40,628 nucleotides of DNA. It comes from an uncultured Collinsella sp. Lineage in GTDB: Bacteria > Actinomycetota > Coriobacteriia > Coriobacteriales > Coriobacteriaceae. Of this stretch, positions 7,942 to 16,351 are shown in pieces. The stretch lies in NCBI GenBank assembly GCA_900546455.1, contig URCS01000015.1, forward strand, positions 1 to 40,628, read 5' to 3'. A model generated the notes under the pieces. It did not search any database. It was given only the letters and a program-made list of their open reading frames with translations, and had not been told where the DNA came from. Both the position numbers and the translations under genes were made by a program. Position 1 is the first letter of the stretch; each line of letters opens with the position of its first letter.

Positions 7942-7976
7942 ACCACCATAAAGGGGACAGGCACCTTTGTGGTGGT
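7942..7976 (+). repeat. Hairpin repeat with GGGACAGGC loop, copy 1
   Basis: A 13-bp stem beginning ACCACCATAAAGG pairs with 7964-7976 (one G-U), with loop GGACAGGCA. It lies between the phosphoesterase and deacetylase genes. It matches the copy at 8771-8809 in stem and loop. It has no T run, so it is not a simple terminator. Confidence 0.75.
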
Positions 7977-7998
7977 CCTTGCATAGATTGGAGTCGTT

Positions 7999-8763
7999 AT
8001 GAAACAACTGCTTATTCGTGCCGACGATCTCGGCTATTCGTATGCCGTTGACTTAGGGATCGCCCGCAGCGTCGATGAGGGCCTGGTGTGCTCGGTGGGA
8101 CTCATGCCAAATATGCCCGAGGCCGAGCATGGCTGGTCACTCGTGGCGGATGCTGACATTGCGGTGGGCCAGCATACCAACGTGTGCCTGGGCAAGCCGT
8201 GTGCCGATCCGGCACTCATTCCAAGCCTGCTCGATGAAAACGGTGAGTTCCATAGCAGCCGTACCTTCCGCGAGCACTTTAAGCGCGGCGAGGAACTGAT
8301 CGACTTTGACGAGGCCTGTATCGAGATTCGTGCGCAGCACGACCGCTTTGTCGAGATCGTGGGCCGCGAACCCGATTACTTTGAGGCCCATGCCGTCATG
8401 AGCAAAAACCTCAATCGAGCGATCTCGACGGTGGCACAGGAGTTGGGCCTTAAGGAGCAAAAGGCGAGCTTCGACCCCACGACCGTGGTGCATTGCGGAG
8501 ACACCGATTTGCGCATGGTGATGCGCTCGATGGAGCCGGGCTACGAGCCCAAGGAAGCAATCATGCAGACGGTTCGCGAGATGGCCGATGGCGAGACGGT
8601 CGTCTTTGTCTGCCATCCGGGCTATCTTGACCGTTTTATCCTCGAGAGTAGCTCGCTTACGACCGATCGTACCAAGGAGGTCGATGCGTTGATCGACCCC
8701 GAGCTGTGGGCGTGGCTCGAGGCTCAGGACGATCTTCGCCTCATCGACTACCGCGACCTGTAA
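7999..8763 (+). CDS. ChbG/YdjC family carbohydrate deacetylase
   Basis: A 254-residue member of the YdjC/ChbG family. Characterised members deacetylate N-acetylated oligosaccharides such as chitobiose phosphate. The metal site is visible: Asp9-Asp10 in RADDLG, His59 in GQHTNVCLG and His131 in YFEAHAV. The late His206 in CHPGYLD is also typical. The ATG start has GGAG upstream. No PTS or glycosidase gene accompanies it, so the substrate is not given by context. Hairpin repeats of one family lie on both sides, and a strong terminator follows at 8811. Confidence 0.85.
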   Translation: MKQLLIRADDLGYSYAVDLGIARSVDEGLVCSVGLMPNMPEAEHGWSLVADADIAVGQHTNVCLGKPCADPALIPSLLDENGEFHSSRTFREHFKRGEELIDFDEACIEIRAQHDRFVEIVGREPDYFEAHAVMSKNLNRAISTVAQELGLKEQKASFDPTTVVHCGDTDLRMVMRSMEPGYEPKEAIMQTVREMADGETVVFVCHPGYLDRFILESSSLTTDRTKEVDALIDPELWAWLEAQDDLRLIDYRDL

Positions 8764-8770
8764 AGTACTC

Positions 8771-8809
8771 AAACCACCACGATGGGGACAGGCGCCTTTG
8801 TGGTGGTTT
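8771..8809 (+). repeat. Hairpin repeat with GGGACAGGC loop, copy 2
   Basis: The stem AAACCACCACGATGG pairs with 8795-8809 and the loop is GGACAGGCG. Relative to copy 1 the stem carries substitutions that mostly keep pairing (T·G replaced by C-G, A-T replaced by G·T), with one T·T mismatch. It sits between the deacetylase stop and a separate true terminator. Confidence 0.75.
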
Positions 8810-8810
8810 T

Positions 8811-8845
8811 GGCGCCGTTGCCATTATGGCAGCGGCGCCTTTTTT
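8811..8845 (+). terminator. Terminator after deacetylase gene
   Basis: GGCGCCG-T-TGCCA pairs with TGGCA-G-CGGCGCC (8811-8839), followed by six T. Confidence 0.85.
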
Positions 8846-8903
8846 GTCCGCACGGCGCGGTAGAGTGTAGGCGATTAGAATTTGCGTCCATCGAGGAGCT
8901 GCC

Positions 8904-10661
8904 ATGAACGAGATCAAGTGCCCGCATTGCGGCGAAGTCTTTAAGGTCGATGCGTCCGGCTATGCGGATATCGTCAAACAGGTGCGTGATGCCGAGTTCT
9001 CGCGCGATCTGGATGAACGCGTGAAGGCCGTCCAACGCGAGGGCGAGCAGGCACTGGAGCTTGAGCGCTCGCGTTCGGCGTCTGCGTTGCAGGAGGCGAA
9101 GTCTCAGCGCGACGCTCAGCTCGCTGAACAGAAGAACATCGCGGCTCAGGAGCTGGCGCAGGAAGTTGCCAAGCGCGACGCCGAGCTTGCCGAGTTGCGT
9201 GCCAAGCTCGAGGGCGCCGCCGCAGAACGCGAGAGCGCAAGCCAGCGTGCGGCGGTTGAGGCCCGTGCCGATGCTCAAAAGGAAAACGCCGAGCTCCAGC
9301 GCGAGATTGATAGCTTACGTGCGCAGTTAGGCCGCAAGGATGACGAGGCCAAGCTTGTCGAGGCAGCGGTGCGTAACGCCGCTCAAAACGACCTGGCCGC
9401 CCGCGACACTCAGATTGCCGAGCTGCAGGCGAAGCTCTCCGCTGCAGACAAGGCCCAGGAGATGGCGCTTGCCGCCGCGGCAGCCGAGTCGCAGCGTGAG
9501 CTCGATGCCGCTCGCAGCGAGGCCGAGCGCGCACTTGCTGACTACCGCGCGACGGTACAGGAGAAGCTTTCCGCCGCAAAGGCTCAGTCCGAGCAAGAGG
9601 CCGAGGGGCTGCGCGCCCAGCTGCGCGAGCAGGAACTGATGGCAAAAATGAACCTGTCAGAGGCGGTCGCCGCGGCGGAGCGTGAGCGCGATGAGGCACG
9701 CGCGAAGCTTACGAGCGAGCTGGCGGTGCGCGATTCTCGCGAGGAACAGGCCAAGGCTGCCCACGAGCTCGAGCTTGCACAGGCCAAGCGTGCGAGTGAC
9801 GAGCTCATTCGATATAAGGATGAAGAGATCGAGCGCCTGAAGGACATGAAGGTGCGCCTGTCTACCAAGATGGTGGGCGAGTCGCTCGAGCAGCACTGCG
9901 AGACTGAGTTCAATCGCTTGCGTATGACGGCGTTTCCCAATGCGTATTTTGAGAAGGACAACGATGCATCCGAGGGCACCAAGGGCGATTTCATCTTCCG
10001 TGAGTGCGACGCGAGCGGCAACGAAATCATCTCGATTATGTTCGAGATGAAAAACGAGAACGACGAAACCGCGACCAAACACAAGAACGAGGACTTCTTT
10101 AAGAAGCTCGATCATGACCGTCGTCAGAAAGGCTGCGAGTACGCGGTGCTTTGCACGCTGCTCGAGCCCGAGAGCGAGCTCTATAACGCCGGCATTGTGG
10201 ACGTGAGCTACCGCTACGAGAAGATGTACGTGATCCGTCCGCAGTTCTTCATCCCGATCATCACCCTCCTGCGCAACGCCGCCATGGGATCGCTACGCTA
10301 TAAGCAGGAGCTAGCAGAGTACAAGCAGCAGAACATCGACGTCACGAACTTCGAAGCCAAGATGGAAAAGTTCAAGGACGGCTTCTCACGCAACTACAAC
10401 CTGGCGAGCAAGCAGTTCGAATCGGCGATCAAGGAGATCGATGCCGCCATCAAGCAGCTCGAGAAGACCAAGGACGATCTGCGTCGCAGCACCGAGAACC
10501 TGCGCTTGGCCCACAACAAGGCCGATGAGCTTACGATTCGCAAGCTCACCTGGGGCAACAAGACCATGAAAGCGGCGTTTGATGAGGCGCGCGAGACGGC
10601 AATGGGCACGGGCGATGAGCCTGCCGAGGCCGATGCGTATGAGGTCGAGGATGCCGAGTAG
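8904..10661 (+). CDS. DUF2130 protein: zinc motif, long coiled coil, nuclease-like core
   Basis: A 585-residue cytoplasmic protein. It begins with a CPHCG zinc-ribbon half (Cys6, Cys9), then a heptad-rich Ala/Glu/Arg coiled coil (about 30-320), then the conserved DUF2130 domain (about 325-500) and a second helical region with an acidic tail. Within the DUF2130 domain, KGDFIF (Asp362) followed by FEMKNE (Glu381-Met-Lys383) has the D...ExK spacing of PD-(D/E)xK nucleases. This is my reading of the motif and not a known activity. The architecture recalls RmuC-like coiled-coil DNA-associated proteins. It is a single-gene unit between two strong terminators. The function is unknown. Confidence 0.85.
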   Translation: MNEIKCPHCGEVFKVDASGYADIVKQVRDAEFSRDLDERVKAVQREGEQALELERSRSASALQEAKSQRDAQLAEQKNIAAQELAQEVAKRDAELAELRAKLEGAAAERESASQRAAVEARADAQKENAELQREIDSLRAQLGRKDDEAKLVEAAVRNAAQNDLAARDTQIAELQAKLSAADKAQEMALAAAAAESQRELDAARSEAERALADYRATVQEKLSAAKAQSEQEAEGLRAQLREQELMAKMNLSEAVAAAERERDEARAKLTSELAVRDSREEQAKAAHELELAQAKRASDELIRYKDEEIERLKDMKVRLSTKMVGESLEQHCETEFNRLRMTAFPNAYFEKDNDASEGTKGDFIFRECDASGNEIISIMFEMKNENDETATKHKNEDFFKKLDHDRRQKGCEYAVLCTLLEPESELYNAGIVDVSYRYEKMYVIRPQFFIPIITLLRNAAMGSLRYKQELAEYKQQNIDVTNFEAKMEKFKDGFSRNYNLASKQFESAIKEIDAAIKQLEKTKDDLRRSTENLRLAHNKADELTIRKLTWGNKTMKAAFDEARETAMGTGDEPAEADAYEVEDAE

Positions 10662-10681
10662 CGCATAGCGCATGGCGCAAA

Positions 10682-10719
10682 AAACGGGGCCGCTGGCAAC
10701 ATTGCCAGCGGCCCCGTTT
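10682..10719. terminator. Bidirectional terminator
   Basis: A perfect 18-bp inverted repeat with a 2-nt centre (10682-10699 with 10702-10719) has T-rich flanks on both strands, including TTTTTT on the minus strand. It ends both the DUF2130 gene and the convergent helicase gene. Confidence 0.9.
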
Positions 10720-10739
10720 CGTTTACCCGGCTGATTCGG

Positions 10740-13421
10740 CTAGTCCTCGAGCAAATCCTCGATAAAGCCGACGCGGTAGTTCTTGAAGATGACCTCGCCG
10801 CCGTCTTGCGTGGCGTCCAGGTCGACATCGCCCATGATGCCAAAGTCGTGATCGCCATCCTCATCGGCAAAGATCTGATGCACGTGCCACACGTGCGCGG
10901 TCTTCTCGTCGGACTCATCGATGGAAAACATTGCGGCACTGCGGGCGTCTCCGTCGGTGAGAATTTCCTCATGCTGCTCATGGTAGGCATCGAGGGCCTT
11001 TTGCCAGCGGATCTCGCTCATGCCCCAGTCGTCGTCGAGCTCGCCCAAGTCGCGCAAGTGTCCACGGGCGGCAAGGGTCACGCGGCGGAAGAGTGCGTTG
11101 CGCACCAGCAGGGTGCAACCGCGGCGGTCCGCCACGACCTCGTCGATGCCCTGCGGCGGTGCGGCGTCGAGTGCAGCGGGGTTGCCGGCGTTCTCCCACT
11201 CGTCAACCAGGCTCGAGTCGACCGAGCGCACCACAAAGCCCAGCCACGAAATGATGTCGCGCAAGCGCTCGTCGCGCTTCTCGATGGGCACGGTGCGGTC
11301 GAGCGAGCGGTAGGCCTCAGCCAGGTAGCGCAGCAGAATGCCCTCGGAGCGGGCGATGCCGAGCTTTTGGATATAGCCCTTAAAGTCGCTCGCGCTCTCG
11401 AGCATGTCGCGCAGGACGCTCTTGGGCGAGAGCTGGTAGTCGTTGGCCCAAGGTACTTCCTGGCAATACTTATCAAAGGCTGCATCGAGCAAGTCTTCGA
11501 GCGGTTTTTCGTAGGTGACATCCTGGATGCGCTCCAGGCGCTCCTCATACTCGACGCCGTCTGCTTTCATCTCGGCCATGGCGCGATCACGTGCTGCGCG
11601 CTCCTGTGCGCGCAGCACCTGCTTGGGGTCCTCGAGTGTTGCCTCGACCATCGAGATGAGGTCCATGGTGTAGGTCTCGCTCTCGGGGTCGAGCAGCTCC
11701 AGCGCGGCGAGCAAAAACGGCGAAAGCGGCTGGTCGAGCGCAAAGTCCTCGGGCAGATCGACCGTCAGCGCGTAATCGATATCCGGTGCGGCGTCAGCCG
11801 GAGCGTCGGGCGCGGGCGGCACCTCGGTACGCACGACGACGCCGGAGTCGATGAGCGTGGCGAAAATCTCATCGGCACGAACCTCGAGCTTCGCCTTTTC
11901 CTCGGGTGTTTGCAGGCTTGTCTCGATGAGGTCGTGCACGCGGGCGCGAGCGTCACCGCCCTGCTCGACCACGCTAATCACCATGGAGTGCGTGATGCGA
12001 AGACGCGGTTTGAGCGTCTCGGGCTGCGTCTCGATCAGGCGCTCAAAGGTCTGCTTGTTCCAGGTGACAAAGCCCTCGGGAGCTTTCTTCTTTTTAATCT
12101 TGCGGAGCTTTTTGGGGTCGTCGCCTGCCTTGGCCATGAGCTTGGCGTTCTCGATCTCGTGCTCCGGGGCCTCGGCGATGACCATGCCCTCGGTGTCAAA
12201 GCCCGAGCGACCGGCGCGGCCGGCGATCTGATGGAACTCACGGGCGCGCAGACGACGCATCTTGTAGCCGTCGAACTTGGTGAGTGCGGTGAGCACCACG
12301 GTGTGGATGGGCACGTTGATGCCGACGCCGAGCGTGTCGGTGCCGCAGATGACGGGCAGCAACCCCTGCTGCGCCAGGCGCTCGACCAGCAAGCGATAGC
12401 GCGGCAGCATGCCGGCGTGGTGCACGCCGACGCCGCAGCCGAGCAGGCGCTTGAGGATCTTGCCGAAGGCCGTCGAGAAGCTCGTGCCCTTGGCAGCCTC
12501 CTTAATAGCCTCGCGCTGCTCCTTGCTGGCAATGCCAAAGTTGGCGAGTGACTGTGCCGTTGCGAGTGCGGCGTCTTGGCTAAAGTGCACGATGTAGAGC
12601 GGTGCCTCGCCGCGGCGCATCGCGAGCTCAACGGTGCCCTCGAGCGAGGTCGTCACATAGTCGTAGCTCAGCGGTACGGGACGCGGGGCGTCGACGACGA
12701 GGTCGCAGGTGGCGCCGGTGTGTTCCTCGAGCGAGGCTGCAATAGCGGTGACATCGCCAAGCGTGGCGCTCATGAGCATGAATTGTGTGTGGGGCAGGGT
12801 GAGCAGCGGTACCTGCCATGCCCAGCCGCGGTCGGGGTCGGCGAAGTAGTGGAACTCATCCATGGCGACGCAGCCCACATCGGCATCCTCACCCTCGCGC
12901 AGCGCGTCGTTGGCAAGGATCTCGGCTGTGCAGCAAATGACGGGTGCCTTGGTGTTGATATGCGTGTCGCCGGTGATCATGCCGACGTTATCGCGGCCGA
13001 GCACCTGCACCAGGTCAAAAAACTTCTCGCTAACCAGAGCCTTGATGGGGGCCGTGTAGTAGCAACGCTTGCCTTGCGCCATGCCCATAAAGAGCATGCC
13101 CAGCGCGACAAGCGATTTGCCCGAGCCGGTCGGCGTGCCCAAAATGACATGATCGCCGGCGGCAAGATCCATGAGGGCTTCTTCTTGGTGGTCCCACAGC
13201 TCGATGCCGCGGTCGCTCGTCCATTCGAAGAAGCGCTCGAAGGCCTGATCGGGCGTGAGCCATGGCTCGGGCTCGCTGCCGTCCTCGGGCTCCCACCAGG
13301 TGGGGGAGAGCGCTCCGAGCGAGCCGAACTCGGCCTCGGTGCCTGTGCCGCCCGAGAACGAGCTGGCGGCGCCGGCGCCGGAGACGGTGCTGGCGGCGGT
13401 ATCTGTCGTGGTCTGTGCCAT
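10740..13421 (-). CDS. Ski2-like DEAD/DEAH helicase with DUF3516 C-terminus
   Basis: An 893-residue superfamily 2 helicase, the actinobacterial type with a DUF3516 C-terminal region. A Gly/Ser/Thr-rich N-terminus of about 40 residues precedes the core. Motif I GTPTGSGKS is at 95-103, motif II is DEFH (188-191), motif III is MSATL, and motif VI is QIAGRAGRSG. The overall order is that of Ski2/Mtr4-like RNA helicases and mycobacterial HelY-like proteins, so RNA processing is the likeliest role. It starts 109 bp downstream of trmB. A CATAAT box at 13456-13461 (minus) could be its own -10, with a poor -35. It ends at the bidirectional terminator. Confidence 0.9.
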   Translation of the reverse strand: MAQTTTDTAASTVSGAGAASSFSGGTGTEAEFGSLGALSPTWWEPEDGSEPEPWLTPDQAFERFFEWTSDRGIELWDHQEEALMDLAAGDHVILGTPTGSGKSLVALGMLFMGMAQGKRCYYTAPIKALVSEKFFDLVQVLGRDNVGMITGDTHINTKAPVICCTAEILANDALREGEDADVGCVAMDEFHYFADPDRGWAWQVPLLTLPHTQFMLMSATLGDVTAIAASLEEHTGATCDLVVDAPRPVPLSYDYVTTSLEGTVELAMRRGEAPLYIVHFSQDAALATAQSLANFGIASKEQREAIKEAAKGTSFSTAFGKILKRLLGCGVGVHHAGMLPRYRLLVERLAQQGLLPVICGTDTLGVGINVPIHTVVLTALTKFDGYKMRRLRAREFHQIAGRAGRSGFDTEGMVIAEAPEHEIENAKLMAKAGDDPKKLRKIKKKKAPEGFVTWNKQTFERLIETQPETLKPRLRITHSMVISVVEQGGDARARVHDLIETSLQTPEEKAKLEVRADEIFATLIDSGVVVRTEVPPAPDAPADAAPDIDYALTVDLPEDFALDQPLSPFLLAALELLDPESETYTMDLISMVEATLEDPKQVLRAQERAARDRAMAEMKADGVEYEERLERIQDVTYEKPLEDLLDAAFDKYCQEVPWANDYQLSPKSVLRDMLESASDFKGYIQKLGIARSEGILLRYLAEAYRSLDRTVPIEKRDERLRDIISWLGFVVRSVDSSLVDEWENAGNPAALDAAPPQGIDEVVADRRGCTLLVRNALFRRVTLAARGHLRDLGELDDDWGMSEIRWQKALDAYHEQHEEILTDGDARSAAMFSIDESDEKTAHVWHVHQIFADEDGDHDFGIMGDVDLDATQDGGEVIFKNYRVGFIEDLLED

Positions 13422-13530
13422 GTGGTTTGCTTTCTCTCGCGATTGTCCGCCAACTATTATGGCGTAGCGGCGGCGCGGGGCGCCAGCGCGAAAGAAAATG
13501 CAGGAAATGGGCGTGTGATGCTAGCGATCG

Positions 13531-14370
13531 TTAGCGTTCTTGCGGCAGGCGCTTCTTACCCCTGCGGGCGCGGTTCTTAAAGTTCTCAACGGCCTCTTCC
13601 ATGCCCAGGGGTACATAGGCGAGCTCATCGAGGTTTTCGGGCAGGTAGCAGGCAAGACTTTGCTCCTGCGCCCGGCCTGCCGCGAGCTGCTCTTCGGTGG
13701 GCTCCGCACCGGGTGTGGCGCAGATGCCATAGACGACAGCGCCCATCTCGCGCGTTCGGCACTCGTATTCGGTCTCGGGATGCTCGGGATGGTCGCGGCG
13801 GACGTCGTCACTTACCCAAAGCGTGTCGTAGCCGGCCGCGGCAAACTGACCCAGGGCGTAGTCGCGCAGTGGTTTACTGTCGGTGCGCAGTGCGACGGTG
13901 GCGCCGGCAGCAAAGAGCGGACGGTAGAGCATCAGATGGTCGACATGGACAAGTCGCTTTTTGGCGTACTTGGCCTTGGGCTGCGGCGTGGGAAAGTTGA
14001 TAGTGATGGCATCGAGCTCGCCTGCGGCGAACAGCTGCGGCAGCGATGCGGCGCCTCGGGGCAGCACGAGCGCGTTGGGCAGTTCCTGCTCGCAGATCTT
14101 CTGAGCGGCATAGGCGATGCAGATGGGCTCCTGGTCCATACCGATAAAGAGGGTATCGGGCTCACGGCGAGCGCGCTCAACCAGGTAAGTTCCTTTGCCG
14201 CAGCCTAGGTCGAGATGAAGGCGGCCGAAGGGCTTGCCGCCAGCCGGCGTGCATGCCTCACACCAGTGTCCGGCATAGTTCTCGGGGTTCGTCTCGATCG
14301 CATCGGCGTAGCGCTCCAGGCGCTCCTCGAGCACAAAGTTCTTAGGCGTGCGAACGTGGACGGCTCCCAT
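13531..14370 (-). CDS. trmB: TrmB-like tRNA (guanine-N7)-methyltransferase, divergent
   Basis: A 279-residue SAM-dependent methyltransferase of the TrmB family, which forms m7G46 in tRNA. Motif I DLGCGKG is at 54-60, the family segment INFPTPQPK at 124-132 is followed by AKKRLVH, and TDSKPL and TEYECR occur later. Typical TrmB reads DPWPK where this protein has TPQPK, so the conserved Asp and Trp are replaced. A C-terminal extension of about 45 residues ends in a basic RRGKKRL tail. It may be a true TrmB with relaxed motif or a paralogue with another substrate. It lies between another methyltransferase and the helicase, all on the minus strand. Confidence 0.8.
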   Translation of the reverse strand: MGAVHVRTPKNFVLEERLERYADAIETNPENYAGHWCEACTPAGGKPFGRLHLDLGCGKGTYLVERARREPDTLFIGMDQEPICIAYAAQKICEQELPNALVLPRGAASLPQLFAAGELDAITINFPTPQPKAKYAKKRLVHVDHLMLYRPLFAAGATVALRTDSKPLRDYALGQFAAAGYDTLWVSDDVRRDHPEHPETEYECRTREMGAVVYGICATPGAEPTEEQLAAGRAQEQSLACYLPENLDELAYVPLGMEEAVENFKNRARRGKKRLPQER

Positions 14371-14488
14371 GAGGCTCCTTGGTCATAAGTATGGAACGCA
14401 TGGCTGCACGTTCCGGCAATGGGTTGGAAGAGGGCGGGCGCAATGTGCCCGAAAGTTGCGGTGCGGCTCAGCGGCGAGTCGCTTGGTC

Positions 14489-15361
14489 CTACAGGCGCTT
14501 AAGAATTACATAGCGATTGAGCTCGCCGCTGCGACCATCGGCATGGAAGCGCTCAAGCTCGCGCACGGGGACCTCACCGCTCTTGTAGAACGTGCGAACG
14601 CCGCGCACCAGGTCGGTGATCTGCTGATCGTCAAAGTGGTGGCAATAGCGGTAAGCATGGCGGTCATTTTGCCAGCCAATGAGATGGTCGCCGGCTTCAA
14701 ACTGCGCGGAGTCGTAGCCCTCAAACGGCGGGGTGAGCTCGGCGCGGGCTTCGGCGCGAACGGCCTTGCGCGCCATGCGCTCGTCGTTCATAAACTCCCA
14801 AAAGCTGATAGCGATGATGCCGCCCGGGCGCGTCTGGCGCACCAGGGCGTCGAGCACGCGTACGCGGTACTCGCACGACGGCACATGGTGCATAAAGCCA
14901 AAGCAGACCGAGATATCGGCAAGCGGTGCATCGAAGAGCGCGTCGGGCGTCTCGGCGGGGTTGAGCTTCATGAGGGCATCGAGCACGTCGAGTTCCTGGA
15001 AGTGCAGGTTGGGGATGCGCAGGGCGTGGCCGCGCGCATCGATGGCCAGATCCTGGCACGAGTCGACGCCGTAGAACTCAAAGGGGCAGCTGGCATCCGC
15101 CGAGGGGCTCGTGCCGTCTACGCCCTTAGCGGCAAGCGTGCCGCCGGCAGCAAAGTTCTCAAATCGCATGTTGCCGCAGGCAAGATCGAAGACGCGGACG
15201 GGATGCTCAATCGTGGTGACGTCGAGCTGCTCGAGCGCGACGTCCATGGTGCGCACCCAGCCGGGCCACGGGGCCTGGCGCGTATCGGAAAAGGAGGCGG
15301 AGTGCTCGCGATAGAACGTATTGTTGAGCTGGATGAGCGATGAGGCGAAATCGCGGTTCAC
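14489..15361 (-). CDS. SAM-dependent class I methyltransferase
   Basis: A 290-residue protein with a Rossmann-type SAM site (VFDLACGN, about 57-64), an acidic second strand (FYGVDS), and a CFGFMHHV segment typical of small-molecule methyltransferases. The substrate is unknown. I use the GTG at 15361, nine bases after GGAGGGAG. The frame remains open to 15496, but that extension contains a plausible promoter (15408-15437) and Cys-rich sequence of non-coding character. It is separated from trmB by 118 bp in which I see no signal. Confidence 0.75.
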   Translation of the reverse strand: MNRDFASSLIQLNNTFYREHSASFSDTRQAPWPGWVRTMDVALEQLDVTTIEHPVRVFDLACGNMRFENFAAGGTLAAKGVDGTSPSADASCPFEFYGVDSCQDLAIDARGHALRIPNLHFQELDVLDALMKLNPAETPDALFDAPLADISVCFGFMHHVPSCEYRVRVLDALVRQTRPGGIIAISFWEFMNDERMARKAVRAEARAELTPPFEGYDSAQFEAGDHLIGWQNDRHAYRYCHHFDDQQITDLVRGVRTFYKSGEVPVRELERFHADGRSGELNRYVILKRL

Positions 15362-15407
15362 GGCGCGGAACTCCCTCCGTTGGCGGTGCGGAATAAACAG
15401 TACGACC

Positions 15408-15437
15408 ATACTACCGTTAACGCCGCAACGGGGACAA
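15408..15437 (-). promoter_or_regulatory. Candidate promoter of methyltransferase gene
   Basis: Read on the minus strand: TTGTCC (15432-15437), an 18-bp spacer, and TAGTAT (15408-15413), 47 bp before the chosen GTG start. Confidence 0.4.
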
Positions 15438-15628
15438 CCGAGCTGCGGGTCATTGCTTTGTTTGGACACATTTCCGCAGCTCATATATGCCCGCAACCGC
15501 CGGTTGTCAAAAATCTCACTAGAATAGGTGGCATGCTTTTGGCGGTGGCGGATAGATTTTTAACTGTGCAAGGCGCCTTAAGAACAAAAACGGTCCGGCG
15601 GCACGGCTGGCATCACATAGGAGGAACC

Positions 15629-16351
15629 ATGAATGTAGAAACTGCGCAGCGGCTCGCCGACCTTCGTCGCAGCAAGGGTTTTAGCCAAGAAGGGCTGGCG
15701 CGAAAGCTGGGGCTGTCGCGCCAGGCGGTCAGTAAATGGGAGCGTGCGGAGAGCTCGCCCGATACCGAGAACCTGATCTCGCTCGCAAAACTCTATGGCG
15801 TGAGTTTGGACGAGCTCCTCAATCCGAGCGATGAGATCGAGGACGATATCGAGTTTGAGAACGAGGACCGCGCCCGTCAGCGCGAGGCCGAGGCAGCGGA
15901 GCGTGCCCGCACCCATGAGGCGGCGGCACGAGCTACCGAGGCGGCAACGCAGGCGAGTGATGCGGCTGCCAAGGCGGCGCAAGCGGCAAGTTGGAGCGCG
16001 CAGGCAGCTAATGCGGCGACGGCTCAGGTGACGGGTGCCGGTGCGACCAGCGTGACTCCGGTGAAGGGTCCGTTTCAGTCGTTCCCGTATTGGGCTGTGT
16101 GCTGGCTGCTGTTCTTTTTGCTGATGTTCCTGTTTGGTGCCGGCCCCTTTGCCGCGCTGATCTTCTTTACGATCCCCATCTATCACTGGGTGGCGCGTGC
16201 GCTCGATGGCGATTGGGCGCGCGGGGATATCCAGGTTGGTCCGGCGCCGGCGGTCGCTAGGACTAAGGGGGAGGACGTTTCCACTGCGGTTGACGCTGAC
16301 ATGGCTGCCGGGGCCACCGCTGAGCCGAGTGCCAAAGAAGGTGGTGAATGA
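15629..16351 (+). CDS. XRE-family regulator with membrane segment
   Basis: A 240-residue protein with an N-terminal helix-turn-helix of the Cro/CI type (about 5-60, including SQEGLARKLGLSRQAVSKWE). An acidic then Ala-rich helical linker with repeated AARATEAATQA-like stretches follows (about 68-140). Two closely spaced hydrophobic helices (about 153-193) come next, and then a hydrophilic tail. It is therefore a membrane-tethered DNA-binding protein. The ATG has AGGAGG upstream. The gene overlaps the next start by 4 bp, so it is translationally coupled to a DUF4097 protein. Such pairs are common in Gram-positive envelope-stress loci; the signal sensed here is not visible. Confidence 0.85.
   Translation: MNVETAQRLADLRRSKGFSQEGLARKLGLSRQAVSKWERAESSPDTENLISLAKLYGVSLDELLNPSDEIEDDIEFENEDRARQREAEAAERARTHEAAARATEAATQASDAAAKAAQAASWSAQAANAATAQVTGAGATSVTPVKGPFQSFPYWAVCWLLFFLLMFLFGAGPFAALIFFTIPIYHWVARALDGDWARGDIQVGPAPAVARTKGEDVSTAVDADMAAGATAEPSAKEGGE

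Noticed and set aside
10806..12551. 581-codon plus-strand frame across the DUF3516 helicase
   Set aside because: It is a shadow of the helicase gene; its Leu/Gly/His-rich translation is the mirror of real codons.
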